64,000 nucleotides of DNA from assembly GCA_963924555.1 (NCBI GenBank), contig OZ004592.1, positions 2,604,001 through 2,668,000 of the forward strand. The letters are read 5' to 3'. This stretch comes from Crambe crambe (taxonomy: Eukaryota; Porifera; Demospongiae; Poecilosclerida; Crambeidae). The number at the start of each line of letters is the position of its first letter. Position 1 is the first letter of the stretch. A program made the translations under genes and the position numbers. The notes below the pieces were generated by a model that was not told the DNA's origin, searched no databases, and saw nothing but the letters and a program-made list of their open reading frames with translations. Shown one piece after another: positions 1-12,236 of the stretch.

Positions 1-1374
1 GATATGCTATGCACACACTACAAGAATAGGAGGTTGTTGGAAGGTCGTTGGTTTGGAGGAATCCATACATGCATACATACATACATACATACATACATAC
101 ATACATACATACATAGCTACATACATACATACATACATACATACATACATACATGCCACATTCATAGATACATAACCAATTGCTCTTAACCAATGACCCA
201 ATCCAATTCACCACAGCTACGTATGTATGTATGTATGTATGTATGTATGTATCCAACGTGCATAGCATAAGGGATCCCAAGTTGTTACAACTCTGTGTGT
301 GTCACTCCAATACACAGTTGTAGGGTGTGGTCTATGCAGTTGTAGGGTGTGGTCTATGCAGTTTTAGGGTGTGGTCTATGCAGTTGTAGGGTGTGGTCTA
401 TGCAGCTGTAGGGTGGGTCTACATGTATGGGTGGTGTAGTGTGCAACATGTGCTGTGGTGTGTACATCATTCATGGCCTGTGTGCAGAGGTGTTGGAAGC
501 AAGATTCGCCAGGCCCGAAATTGAAATGTAATCCCACAGACCACTGAAGCTCTACAATTTGTTATATTTGAGCATCTTTCTTTTGTTTTTGATTGATAGC
601 TACTTGATAATTAACCTTCTTTTCTCAAAATATTGGTCAGGCCTGGGCCTGACTGGCCTGACCTGTTCCACTGCCTATGGTGTGTGTACATGGTTGTACA
701 TGTATCATGGCCTGTACATGTTTGTACTGTGGTGTGGTGTGGTGTGGTGTACATGACATGTGGATGTACGTGGTTGTACTGTGGTGTAGTTGTACATGTA
801 TCATGGCCTGTGCATGTAGCTATGTGGTTGTATATGTATCATGGACTGTGCATGCATGTATGTGGTTATACTCTGGTGTTGTATTATGGCATGTGCATGT
901 ATGTGGTTGTACTGTGGTGTAGTTGTACATGTATCATGGCCCTTGCATGTAGCTATGTGGTTGTATATGTATCATGGACTGTGCATGCATGTATGTGGTT
1001 ATACTCTGGTGTTGTATTATGGCATGTGCATGTATGTGGTTGTACTGTGGTGTGGTTGTATATGTATCATGGCATGTGCATGCATGTGTAAGATGCACTG
1101 CAAAGATTGGACAGAGACTTTCACTTTCACACAATCACTTTCTTGAATGAGAAACCATTGCAAAGTCATCTCAAGTAGCTTGGTGATATTTTTGTTGATT
1201 GGTCATGTGACTTTTTCTCTTTGATGTATTTGTGTGCGTGTGTGTGGGGTGGAGGAGTGTCCTGAAGTCTTACCACATGAACAAATAGTAGCACACAGCC
1301 CCTCCCACTCGGACACTTCTATGTACCCCAATAGCAATGATTTATCCTCTCTCCCCCTTTGTTGCCTTTTGCAG
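1..1374 (+). repeat. Intronic microsatellite and minisatellite cluster of the plus-strand kinase copy
   Basis: No exon is visible here. It holds (CATA)n runs at about 64-155 and (GTAT)n at 221-252, a 22 bp repeat (unit begins GTTGTAGGGTGTGG) present four times plus a partial at 317-420, and TG-rich sequence at 660-1090. In that TG-rich part a unit of about 130 bp is present twice (about 770-1030). The opposite arm has one copy of the 22 bp unit and one of the 130 bp unit. By comparison with the minus copy, this should be the intron before the SH2 exon. The long open frames here are low-complexity artefacts. Confidence 0.75.
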
Positions 1375-4300
1375 CTGGTATTTCGGGGACATCCCCCATA
1401 GAGAGGCCGAGAAGTGGTTACTATTTGCTGGGAATGTCAATGGGACATTCTTGATTCGCACAAGTTCCAGTCAGAAGAATTCTCTGTCACTGTCAATTCG
1501 TGATGGGGAAGGGATCAAGCACTATCGTATAAGAAAGTTGGATGATGGAGGATACTTCATAGCCAGCAGAGTCACCTTCAGAACACTGCAGGTATGAAGG
1601 GGGGAGGGAGGGGGGAGGGGGGAGGAGACCAACACGAGGGTACTTTAGAGCCGTAGCAATTATGTATGTAGTACTGTTGTGTGTTGTGCGTGTTTTATAT
1701 GAAGGACGAGGGTGAACATGTTGGGAACTTGTCTGTACTTTATATGAAGGACGAGGGTGAACATGTTGGGAACTTGTCTGTACTTTATATGAAGGACGAG
1801 GGTGGACATTGGGAACTTGTGGTACTGTTTGTAAATATGTGATGAGTGGTATGGGAAGTGTGCTGACTGGTGGATGTTTTGTGTGGCTGATTCAATGGGT
1901 AATGGTGTGGGTGAATGGAGTGGTATGTAGATATGTAAACATTGGAGTATAAAATAGAAGGAAACATGTTTCACATTTAGAGGGGGCATATCAAGAGAGG
2001 TGTGAGGGGAGTATATCAGGAGAGGTGTGAGGGAAGTGTATCAAGAGAGGTGTGAGGGGAGTGTATCAAGGTGTAGCCAGCGGGTCTAGAAAGAAGAGAG
2101 GTGTGTGGCTGGTATATCATATTATATTGGGCCATACATTTTCTGCCTTGTAATTGTTTGTGTTATAAAGATCTGTGTAACTCCATTAGCTATAAGAGTG
2201 GCTAGTTAGTATCCTTGAAAGACATGAGGTGTAACTGTATTATGTGAAACTTGATCCATTGTTTACTAATTCAGATCAGGCACATTCTTCCGTACAAAGT
2301 TGAGACAATATTGACCACTGTTTTGCTGATCATTTTGTGTGTGTCAAAGAGTCTCCTGAGACAAATAAACAGCCCCGAGTTTGTACACAATAGGGGGTAA
2401 TTGATTCCATTGACTCATTTATAAATCAGCTGAATGTGTGTGTGCTTTTGGAGGTCGTATTTTATATCGGCATGAGGATAAGTTCCCCAGTAGTAACATA
2501 GCGATGAATTCTCTTGTACTAACATTGCTTAATCTAGTACCAAGTGGTAACCGAGCAACCTCTCTGACTCCAAGCTATGCCTGATGTGATGATGCGTGTT
2601 TCCAAACAGCATGATTCCACCGGTACTGATCAGTTCATTCACAGTGTTCCTATGACACCAATCAGTTCATTCACAGTGTTTCCTACAAAGCAATATTTGC
2701 AAGTAACATCCTGGACATGATATAATTAAGAATCCTATGGCTTGACTGTTGGAATTTCCTGGATGTGTTTTTAATAGATTTCCTTTTTTAAAAATAATTT
2801 TACGTACCTTATAATAATGTTGCAGGATTTGGTTCAGCACTATATGGAGGATTCAGATGGATTGGCACATCAGTTGGTTACCCCATGTCCCCGTATCAAT
2901 ATGCCTCGTACTGTCGGACTCTCGTACAAGTGAGTCTCTTATACTTAATGATAGGACCACTCACCCCATTACACTAATGATAGGACCACTCACCCCATTA
3001 CACTAATGATAGGACCACTCACCCCATTACACTAATGATAGGACCACTCACCCCATTACACTAATGATAGGAAATTGACACCCTGTAATTAAAGCTAGAC
3101 TAGAGAATACACTCACCCATTGCAATGGCACTCACCCATTACATTAATGATAGGAAATACCATTCCCCATTACACCCATTGCACTAATGATGGGAGATGC
3201 CCATAATATATCATACCTTCATAGGTACTAGGTTCAGTAAACCCCTCGTTCCAGAGATTACCCTTTACCATGTTTGATATACTCACCTGCTGCAGAGGTG
3301 AGTGGGAAATAGATCGATCAACTCTCCAGTTCGATAAGAAGCTTAGACAAGGAAACTTCTGGGAGGTGTGGTCTGGACTATGGAATGAGTCGACTCCTGT
3401 GGCCATAAAAACGCTCAAGACAGGTAACAAGTATTTTGATGACTCTTTGCAGGGATTAGTACAGAGGTCGTAAACCTAGAGCCCCCAACCCCCCACTACA
3501 ATAAATTGATACTATTGGGAACAACATAGCTAGGAGACTGAGTCACAGGAAAGTTTAATATGCATGTCTTGATGACAATAAGAATTCAGGATAGCAAGTG
3601 CAAAATTAAAGTATAGATAATAAGCTCCTAACACAGATCTGACATGTCATCCATACAATTCTCTCTCCCCCCAAGCAAAAAATCTCTGCTTTGCCATTAT
3701 AAATTCCACCTACAGTAGGAGTTAGATTGGCAACATGTAAACAAACTCCCGAGAGTTACATACAGTATGATTTACCAACCTCTTCTGTTTACCAGGCACA
3801 ATGGAGGTGAAGGACTTTGTGGCAGAGGCCCAGGTGATGAAGAAGATCCAGCATCCCAACCTGTTGCAGCTGTATGCTGTGTGCACGCTGGAGGAGCCCA
3901 TCTACATCATTACAGAGCTGATGAAACATGGCAGTCTCCTCGAGTACCTCCGACATGGATCAGGACAGTCCCTCACCATGCACCAGCTCATCGACATGAT
4001 TGCTCAGATTGCTTCTGGTAAGTGAAATAATCATGTGACAATCATTTGACATAATCATGTAACATAATCATGTGACATCCCAGATGGAAATTGATTAGCT
4101 ACTGTATAACGCAAAAAATTTATGGGGTTAAATTTTCATGCTCAAAAAATTAGTGTGCAGCATATAAATTCCTTGTTCCAAACCACAAAAAATTAGCCCC
4201 ACAAAAATATCCCACAAAAATTAAATTTCTTGCTCTGCCTCAGGAAATGATAATTATAGAAACCTGAAAAACCACAAAAATTAAATACCAAAACTCATGA

Positions 4301-4814
4301 TACATACTGACCCTATACCCCCCAAATAGGTATGTGTTACTTGGAGGAGCATTCGTACATCCACCGTGACCTTGCTGCTCGCAATATCCTGGTTGGCGAA
4401 GGCAATGTCTGTAAAGTAGCAGACTTTGGCCTAGCCCGTGTCATCAAGGAAGACATCTACATCCCTCGGGAAGGAACAAAGTTCCACATCAAGTGGACAG
4501 CTCCTGAAGCCGCCCTCTACAACCGCTTCAGTATTAAATCCGACGTCTGGTCGTTTGGGGTGACAATATCAGAAGTGATAACAAAAGGGGCCATGCCGTA
4601 CCCGGGGATGAATAATCGACAAGTTTTAGTGGCTGTGGATCGAGGGTATCGCATGCCCTGTCCCGAAGGCTGTCCTGAAGCCCTGTACAACATTATGGTG
4701 AGCTGTTGGAAGTCAGAGGCCAATGATAGACCTACGTTTGAATCCTTGAAAGCATTGCTGGAAGACTACTACGTATCGGCAGCTGAAGGTGCATATCAAG
4801 ACACTGAGCAATAG
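1375..4814 (+). CDS. Src/Frk-type tyrosine kinase, plus-strand copy, 5' part outside window, ATP loop damaged
   Basis: Five exons are visible: 1375-1591 and 2826-2929 (SH2 domain), 3296-3423, 3796-4017 and 4330-4814 (kinase domain). Their lengths and splice phases are identical to the minus-strand copy at 18204-28563, with no frameshift. The myristoylation and SH3 exons would lie before the window start and cannot be assessed. The SH2 half starts with WYFGDIP and keeps FLIRTSSS. In the kinase domain the lysine of VAIK, the HRDLAARN loop and DFGLARV are intact. The glycine loop, however, reads LRQGNFWEV where the other copy has LGQGNFGEV, so two of three glycines are replaced by bulky residues. 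Further changes include FPIKW to FHIKW after the activation-loop tyrosine. I infer a pseudokinase or an early pseudogene rather than an active enzyme. Confidence 0.85.
1690..1830 (+). repeat. 45 bp tandem repeat, three units
   Basis: Units contain TATATGAAGGACGAGGGTG and repeat about every 45 bp inside the intron after the first SH2 exon. The other arm carries four units at about 21185-21350, so the array has changed length since the duplication. Confidence 0.85.
2946..3061 (+). repeat. 29 bp tandem repeat, four units
   Basis: Four exact head-to-tail 29 bp units (beginning TAATGATAGGACCACTC) lie 16 bp downstream of the donor of exon 2826-2929. Degenerate partial units follow to about 3190. 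The minus-strand copy has three units at about 19955-20045. Confidence 0.9.
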
Positions 4815-4881
4815 AGCTTTATCTTCTCCTGTGTTGTGTTTATTTGTTACTTATGTCATTTTTTAAATCTCTGTTCTTTAA

Positions 4882-6513
4882 TATGGGGCAATGTTCAACA
4901 TTCAGTTGACAGCGAGCGAGCAAGCAAGTATTCTTCAACGATTTTCATTTGCTGTTGAGTATCTGTAGCAATGTGCAGCATTTGACAGTGAGCAAGTGAG
5001 CAATTAAAGTAGCTGATAGGCTTCAGTGCTTGATATTGCTAAGAGTCATGTAATGGTGGCAGGCAGCTGCATACATGCTACCTCAAAGCACTTAGATAAG
5101 CCTAGTGCATACAAGTGAATGCAAAAAATTTCTTCGAAATAAAAATGTGAAGTAGGGATGACCACAAATTTAGCACATAATAATTATTATAGCTATTATA
5201 ACTGCAGCTTCATTATGAAAACCAAGTACTGCAGCATCGAAACAGTATGGCCCAAAAATCTAGCTGGAATATGTATTATAACTGCATGCAAGAGAGTGAA
5301 CTTAGTGAAGTGACCCTTACCCATCATCAAGTACGAGATACTATTCCTACTTCACTCCCTTGGCCCTTGATCATGGGAGTGAAGTAGGAATAGTATCTTG
5401 TACTTGATGATGGGTAAGGGTCACTTCACTAAGTTCACTCTCTTGCATGCAGTTATAATACATATTCCAGCTAGATTTTTGGGCTATACTGCTTCGATGC
5501 TGCAGTACTTGGTTTTCATAATAAAGCTGCAGTTATAATAGCTATAATAATTATGTGCTAAATTTGTGGTCATCCCTACTTCACATTTTTATTTCGAAGA
5601 AATTTTTTGCATTCACTTGTTTGCATTCTTTTTCTTTATGATTATGAAAATTGATAGACACTAAAGTTATAGCTAATGCTTCCTTGATTGAACTTAATGA
5701 TCAAATTTTATAGTATTTCATTCTGTTCAGGGAGGAGAGTTTGAAGGATGATCATCTGCAGTGTAATGGAGTACTGAAAGGAGTGAACATTTTAAAAAGT
5801 GAACAGCATTAGCTAATTGTTACATATGTGATCACTGAAATAATTATTGAGATGGTACGTATGTCTTGCTTGAGGGAGGAGTATGGGGAGTTTATGCATT
5901 TGGTGTAGTGATCATAATAGTGGATGCCATCAAATGGCCACATCCTGTGCAGGTGTTATATGAGGAGAACTGCTATTAATTGCCCCACCCCTTTTATGAG
6001 GTAATATCACGAAGATTTTTTTTCATACGAGGCTGCAGCACATTATAGATAGCCCAGCTACTTAACCAAGAAATTTTTTACGCTCACTTGTTTCTATCCT
6101 TTTTCTTAGTGCTTGAAGTTGAATGAGGGAGGCTACAGTACAGTACTATACAAAGCCAGCTCTACATAAACCTCTTTTGTAGGTACATACAGTGTCTCTG
6201 GTTGAAGAATTTGTTTAGCTATTTAAGTTTTGTTGATATAAAACTTTACAGCAACAGCAATGTAAATGACATGTACACGGCATGGTGAAGTGAGCTGACT
6301 ACACTACAGCAAAGTACTGGCTATAATGCTACTATAGGATGAGCAACTGTACTGTAATTCAGCAAGGAGTGACTGGAACATCATCAGATAATAAATGAAG
6401 ACCTTGGCTATAGCTAAACTTAAGCTTACGTGGCTCCGCCCATAAGCCCCGCCCCCTTCAAAATGGCGTAGAAACATTAGGAACTGCTTCGCTCGCTCGC
6501 CGATTGAATAATT
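4882..6513. other. Gene-free stretch between kinase copy and Helitron
   Basis: Apart from the 5111-5620 palindrome I see no supported gene. A GAGCGAGCAAGCAAGTATTC-like repeat at about 4915-4935 recurs near 45852-45872, so part of this is dispersed repeat sequence. A purine/GC stretch with CGCTCGCTCGCC at about 6488-6500 lies just before the Helitron reading frame. Confidence 0.5.
5111..5620. mobile_element. 510 bp near-perfect palindromic foldback element
   Basis: The two halves are reverse complements over about 248 bp each, around a loop of about 14 bp centred near 5365. The ends read ACAAGTGAATGCAAAAAATT and its complement. Only a handful of mismatches are visible, such as CATTATG opposite CATAATA. 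There is no open reading frame of note. I infer a foldback or MITE-type element, or a very recent inverted duplication. Transcription would give a long hairpin RNA. Confidence 0.88.
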
Positions 6514-9500
6514 ATGTTACACGAACATACCCTAGTTAATTTTCTGTATAATTCACGGTGGCCGTGTATGTTGCTATTTATTAATAGCCTGCGCAGTGTA
6601 TCTAAGCTTGATGAAGCACTCAAGTCTGGTGACTTTGCCTTTCTAATGAACAATTTCGATGGTGATTCTGAATCTCTTTTGAGTAACGATGTGGAAAAAA
6701 CTCATGAGCTTACTGAAATAGCACACTCAGTCCTGAGAAGGAGAGATCTAGAATTGCATCTTCAGGTCACTCATGCTGGGCTAATAGCTGAGTATCAAAA
6801 GGCAGTTGAGGACTATCCTCAGAATCCATGCTGTAGCTGTCAGCAGTTACATCAACGCAGAAACGTAACCAAAGTTAATTTCTCAAATAAATTGGGAAAC
6901 ACTGTGTGGCCTGCGCTGAAACAGTTTATGTTAAGAGATAACAAACAAGCTGCAGATGAGACACATTTCATGTGCAACTACTGTAAATCTAGTATGAAAC
7001 GTGATAAAATGCCACCACGTTGTGTGCTCAATGGTTTAGAGGTAATTCCCATGCCAGAAGAGCTGAAAAATTTGGATTGCTTGAGTAAGCAGTTCATTCA
7101 ACGTGCCAAAAGTTACCAAACTGTTGTTAGGTTAGGCACTTACACAAATAAAGTACCCATATACAACTCATTACAGGCATGCAAGGGTACGATGTTCTTC
7201 CTTCCTTAGATCAGGTTAACCAGCCAGTTACATCTCTAGCCAGTCCTGAACTCTATAGCATAGTCAATGGTAAGCCTACCACCAACAAAATGGTGTGGCA
7301 CAGCCTTGTGAATGTCAAAGACATCAAAGGAGCTGTAGAGAAGCTCAGACAAATCAACTGGCTTTACAAAGATGTAGATGACAGTTCTCTAGACACAACA
7401 CTCAAGGAAGTTGTAGAAGTAGTAAGTAATGCTTCTAGCACTATGCTTGAGAAAGCTTCAGATAATGACATATCTGGATTGCAGTGTTACACTATAAGAA
7501 ATTTGAACAAGCTGAATACTGATTCTGACATAGAACAGTATAAGCTTTTACACGTTGAGGAGGAACCTTTAGACAATTGTCATAAGTTCCTTGACGTTAT
7601 GTGTTTTCCAACACTTTTCCCAGATGGAAAGTTTGGAAAGTATCACCCTCGCAGTGTGAAAATTTCCCACAGCGAATATATAAAGTCCCGCCTCTTTAAT
7701 AAAGACCCTCGATTCAGAAAGGAGCCTCGCTACATATTTTACTTGCTTTGGCAGAAAGAAATGAGGGAAATTTCAGCAGGTGTTTACAACCTACTGAAAT
7801 CTTCAAATCACAGTCAATGACAGTTGGCAACTTATTGGACAAGGTGGGAGCAAATCACGAACACCTGAAATCCAATTTATCCACTATGCTTCAGTCAGTC
7901 CGTGGCACAAAGCAGTATTGGTATGTACGGCAGAGTGATCTGAGGTGTATGGTACGCGAATACGGTTCACCAACTCTCTTCCTCACATTCAGCTGTGCCG
8001 AGTATGGATCTTATGACATTGTAAGCTATCTCAGGTCTTTAAATGATGTGCCTGATAACTACAATATAGGAAAGCTATGCACAGAGGACCCTGTTTCTGT
8101 CTCTAGGCAGTTTTCGCACAAATTTCATGCTTTCTTCCAAAAAGTGTTGATCAAAGGTGAGGTTTTGGGCTGTGTAGACCATTACTTTTGGAAAAAAGAG
8201 TACCAAGCACGTGGTGCTCCCCATTTCCATGTGCTTTTGTGGATATGTGATGCACCTGTGATTGGTAAGGACGATCCAGACAAAATCCCTGGATTCAGGA
8301 AAGAATTACTTGCCACATCCCAGAAAAGGAAAGTAATCCTGAACTGAATTCACTGGTCACGAGATACCAAATGCACAAGTGCAGTGCTTACTGCAGACGA
8401 CGAGTCAAGCATGGTTCTATCTATACAACCACTTGCAAATTCAATTTTCCTCGTGAGCCCTGTGAAAATGCAGTGCTACATTGCGTGGAAGAAAAGCTCA
8501 AAAAGCGCCAAAAAATTTATCAACTCCCACGGACAGAGTCCGAGACAAGGGTGAATGATTACAATCCCCTTCTTTTGTTGCTGTGGAAGGCTAACATTGA
8601 CATACAGTTTGCGGCCGAGTCCTCCTTGGCTCTCAGCTATTATGTCACTGCCTATGTCACCAAAGCTGAAAGAAGCACCTTGCAGGAAGTATGGAATGAG
8701 GTAAGTGATAACAAGAGTGTCTACAGTCGCTTGTGGACCTTTGGTGTGAGAGCCCTTTGCTCTCGAGAATGTGGCTTGTATGAAGCCAGCGATTTATTAA
8801 TAGGTGATCACCTATGTGAAAAATCGACCACTGTGAAGTGGATCTGTGTCAAGATGCCTCACAAGAGAAGTCGCAGGTTGAAAAACCATAGTGTGTTGCA
8901 GGAAATTGCAGACAACAATCCAGAGAGCGAGGATATCTTTGAGGATGACCTCTTCAATACCCACTATCCCAAAAGACCAGCTGATCTGGAGGATGTCTGC
9001 CTGCATGACTTTGTAGCTAATTATGATTGGTACAGCAAGGATCGAAAGGGTGATAGAATTTACAGGAGGCTGACAAAACCTAGACTTGTGAATCACAAGC
9101 TCTATGATCCAAACAAAGAAGAGGAGAGGGAAGACTTCTATTATTCCCTCATACTTCTTTTCATTCCCTTTAGAAATGAGGCTTCCTTGCTCCAGGAGAA
9201 TGAAAAACCAGAGGAAGCATTCAACCGCCTCTTACCTTCCAATGAGAGCTGCTCAGAGTATCACTCTAGATTGCAGAAGATACTAAAAGCACGGGAGGCT
9301 CTGAAGAAAATCAATGATGCAAGAGAGGCAAATGAGGGAACCAACAAGGAAGATCATGACGAACCAGAGTTGCTAGGTCAGGCAAAGTCAGTAATGCTGG
9401 ATGCATTGCACATGAATGCCAAAAAGCCTGATAAACTCACCTTACAAGAAAGAGTCATGATGTTGAATTCTGATCAGAGGAGGATCTTTGAACGTGTAAA

Positions 9501-11177
9501 GGACCACCTCCTTCATCAAGTACAGCATGAAGCTGACGAATGTCATTGTGAATTTGAACCACTTTGCATGTTCATAAGTGGTGTCGGAGGAACTGGCAAA
9601 TCGTTTCTCATTGAAGCTCTGAAACAGCTCATAGATGGCATTTGGACGTCTGATGATTTGACGTGTGCAGTTGCTGCACCTACTGGTTTGGCTGCCTTCA
9701 ATGTTGGTGGAGTAACCATCCATAGGCTCTTTCAATTGCCTATAGAACATGAAGGCAAAGAGGCTGGTTACTGGTCTCTTTCAAAAGCCTCACAGAAAAT
9801 AATGAAGACCGTGCTTCGTGGTCTCAAAATGATTATTGTAGACAAGTGTCCATGGTTTCCAGTCTCAACCTTGCATACATGCACCTGAGACTCGAGGAAC
9901 TATTTGGTGGACACAGTTGGTTCGGTGGGGAAAATGTTATATTTGTAGGTGATTTGCTTCAGTTGCAGCCTGTTAACGGTAGTCCTGTGTTTGAAATGAT
10001 ATCCAAAAAATCACTATGCCACAAACTTGGCTGCACAACATCTGTGAACATATGGAAAAGTTCCATCCAATATGATGAGCTCACCATCAATGAGAGACAA
10101 AAGAAAGACAGGGAGTTCTCACAAATGCTGGACAGCGTGAGGTGAGGTTCTCCAACTGAGGAAACACTATGCACACTCCAAGAACGTGTTACTGACCGTT
10201 CTGTACCTGAACTCTTTCGTGATCTTAAGAACTCAGACATGAATCCTGTCTGTCTTTTCCCCACCAGAGAGCAGTGCGACCGAGTCAACAATAAAATGCT
10301 TGGAAGCCTGGACTCAGAAATATTGACGAAGTTGATGAAACAAAGAGCAAGAGCAAGTGGAACAAGAACTAAACAAATACTGCAATAACACAAAAACTAA
10401 ACAAAGACTGCAATAACACTGCAGGATTAGAAGCAGTGCTGAAACTAGCTGTTGGTGCACGTGTCATGCTGAGACGTAACATTAACATAGAAGTAGGTTT
10501 GGTCAATGGAGCCATTGGCACAGTTATAGCAATCTCAGCAAGATGTATCTCTGTTCAATTTGACCACATCAATGATCCATGTGATATTGAAAAGGTAAAG
10601 ACAAAGTTCATGGTGATGAAGAATTACTTTGTCTACCGTGAGCAATTTCCCCTTATCCTTGCCTATGCAGTTACAATTCACAAATGCCAAGGTTTATCCT
10701 TGGACTGTGCTATCATAGACTTATCAAGCAAGGTATTTGCTGATGGTATGGCTTACGTAGCACTCTCAAGGGTGAAATTGCTTCTTGGGTTGCACCTACG
10801 TAATTGCTCTGGACAAAGACTCAATCAGGGTCAATAGGAAAAGCATCATGGAAATCAATAGACTGAGGGAAATGTATAGAAAAGACCTTCCTCTGTATGA
10901 TGTGCCAGCACCAAGAACTCGCTCCAAGCGCAAGCTCACTGGTACTTCTGAACAAATTGAGCCCAATGCTAAGAAGAGAAGGGTTGACAACCCAATCCTG
11001 TTGACTCTCAGCTGGAACAAAGGGTATGGCCTTTCAAATTTCATTCAGTCGATGAGCAATGGCAGCGCAACGCTTGTGCCTCCCTTGGTCTCCAGTTTGA
11101 AAGAAGCAATGGAGCGAGTCCAGGTAGTGGCAATTTGCCTCTCACTTGTCCAGACAAGAATAAAATTAAGACAATAG
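6514..11177 (+). pseudogene. Degenerate Helitron Rep-helicase (RepHel), multiple frameshifts
   Basis: Read across frames, the product follows the Helitron order. An N-terminal zinc-binding region has CCSC and CNYC pairs and a CVLNGLEVIPMPEEL core (6514-7209). A Helitron_like_N segment follows (7179-7820, with CFPTLFPDGKFGKYHPRS), then the HUH nuclease (7748-8347, QARGAPHFHVLLW). The tyrosine region SYYVTAYVTKAERS is at about 8636-8677. A Pif1-type helicase has Walker A GVGGTGKS (about 9580), motif III FVGDLLQLQP (about 9940) and [14 protein letters not shown] plus YVALSR (10660-10770). The frame changes near 7200, 7795, 8300, 9845, 10390 and 10790, and there is an in-frame TGA at 10143-10145. 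No introns explain these breaks, so this copy cannot encode a full transposase. Element ends were not identified. Confidence 0.88.
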
Positions 11178-12236
11178 TTGGAGACAGAAATTGCATGTTT
11201 CGATCTCTATCTTACATTATCATGGGTTCACAAGCCCAACATGAGAGGCTACGTAAAAAAATTATTCAGCACATGCATGATATTGCTCCCCTTATTATAG
11301 GACATATCAGGGGCCGTTCTCAAGATAGATACACCACTGTTGGGGAATACATACAGGGCAGTGGAATGGACAAAACTGGTGTGTGGGGCACTGATATTGA
11401 ATTACTAACCCTTGCCCACTTACTAAAAACATGCATATTCTCTTATGACACACAAAGAGACACCTGGGATAGGTTCAAACCTAGCAGCATAGACAAGACA
11501 GTGAAAACAGACTTAGCATCAAATTCCCTGTATCTAAGACACCCACAAGCTCATTATGAGGTTGTTCTTGCTGTTGAACCTTTGAAAAATTCAAACCCAC
11601 CTCAACCCAATGAACCAGATGAAAAGAAAGCAGACCATAGCAGTAGTAACAGCATTCCCACAAGCAATCACATAGATGGAAACATAATATTACAGGAGGA
11701 GTGGCCAGAGTGTAGATTCCATTCAGTGGACAAAGAGTGGCAAAAAGTTGCATGCAGTGTACTAAATATTCCATATCATTGCAAAAATGGATTAAGTCAG
11801 GGTGGTTCCAATGTAATTCTGACACGTCCAGATAAGATACAAAAAATTATAGCAGATGGCAATTGTCTGTTTCGGTGTCTTTCCCACATAGTAACGGGAA
11901 CTCAAAGACATCATGTAGCTGTACGTTTGGCCATAATAGAACACTTGCAAAGAATTCCTGGGTTCTTGGGCACCTATGGCTATAAAAGTGTCAAGGACTA
12001 CTTGAATAGAACCAATATGGACAAAATAAACACTTGGGGTACTGATATCGAAATGTTTGCTTTTACACATTTGCTAAATACTCCAATATATTCATTTGTT
12101 AAGAATTTAAATGATTGGCATAAATATCCCCCCTCCCAGATAAATTTAACCATGTATGATGATGTCACATGTGATGATGTCACACAAAAGGAGATTTCAT
12201 TCTGAACACTTTGAAGTTGTACGCTCAGTCTTATAA
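11135..12236 (+). pseudogene. Two tandem OTU-type cysteine protease domains of the Helitron
   Basis: Two homologous domains follow the helicase. The first has GDRNCMFRSLSYIIMG with the expected catalytic Cys context and ends with a HYEVVLAV His motif near 11553. The second has ADGNCLFRCLSHIVTG near 11853 and a matching middle (NTWGTDIEMFAFTHLL). Its main frame stops at 12205, while the expected terminal motif HFEVVRSVL is in another frame at 12207-12236. A small frameshift has therefore cut off the second catalytic His. OTU domains fused to or carried by animal Helitrons are known; a tandem pair is less usual. The GTG at about 11135 need not be the true start, because the OTU part is probably the C-terminal part of the RepHel polyprotein. 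Confidence 0.82.

Larger units (their letters stand above)
1..4881 (+). repeat. Left arm of a large inverted duplication
   Basis: This stretch matches the reverse complement of 18123-22811 almost base for base, through exons and introns. It starts at the window edge, so its outer limit is not visible. Homology stops just after the kinase stop codon, near a TTAAATCTCTGTTCTTTAAT-like string shared at about 4864-4882 and 18123-18142. The arms differ mainly in copy number of small tandem repeats (317-420, 770-1030, 1690-1810, 2946-3061) and in scattered base changes. The low divergence of intron sequence suggests a recent duplication. A haplotype or assembly artefact is an alternative, but the differing repeat counts and the coding substitutions argue for two real loci or two alleles. 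Confidence 0.92.

Noticed and set aside
4..201. Open frames of repeated IHTY or MYVC residues
   Set aside because: They are read through a (CATA)n microsatellite; the same artefact appears at 22584-22908.
559..1146. Cys/Val/His-rich open frames over 100 residues
   Set aside because: They lie in TG-rich tandem repeats inside a kinase intron, with several frames open at once and no domain.
2946..3061. CRISPR-like regular repeat
   Set aside because: The 29 bp units are directly adjacent without spacers; it is a tandem repeat in an animal intron.
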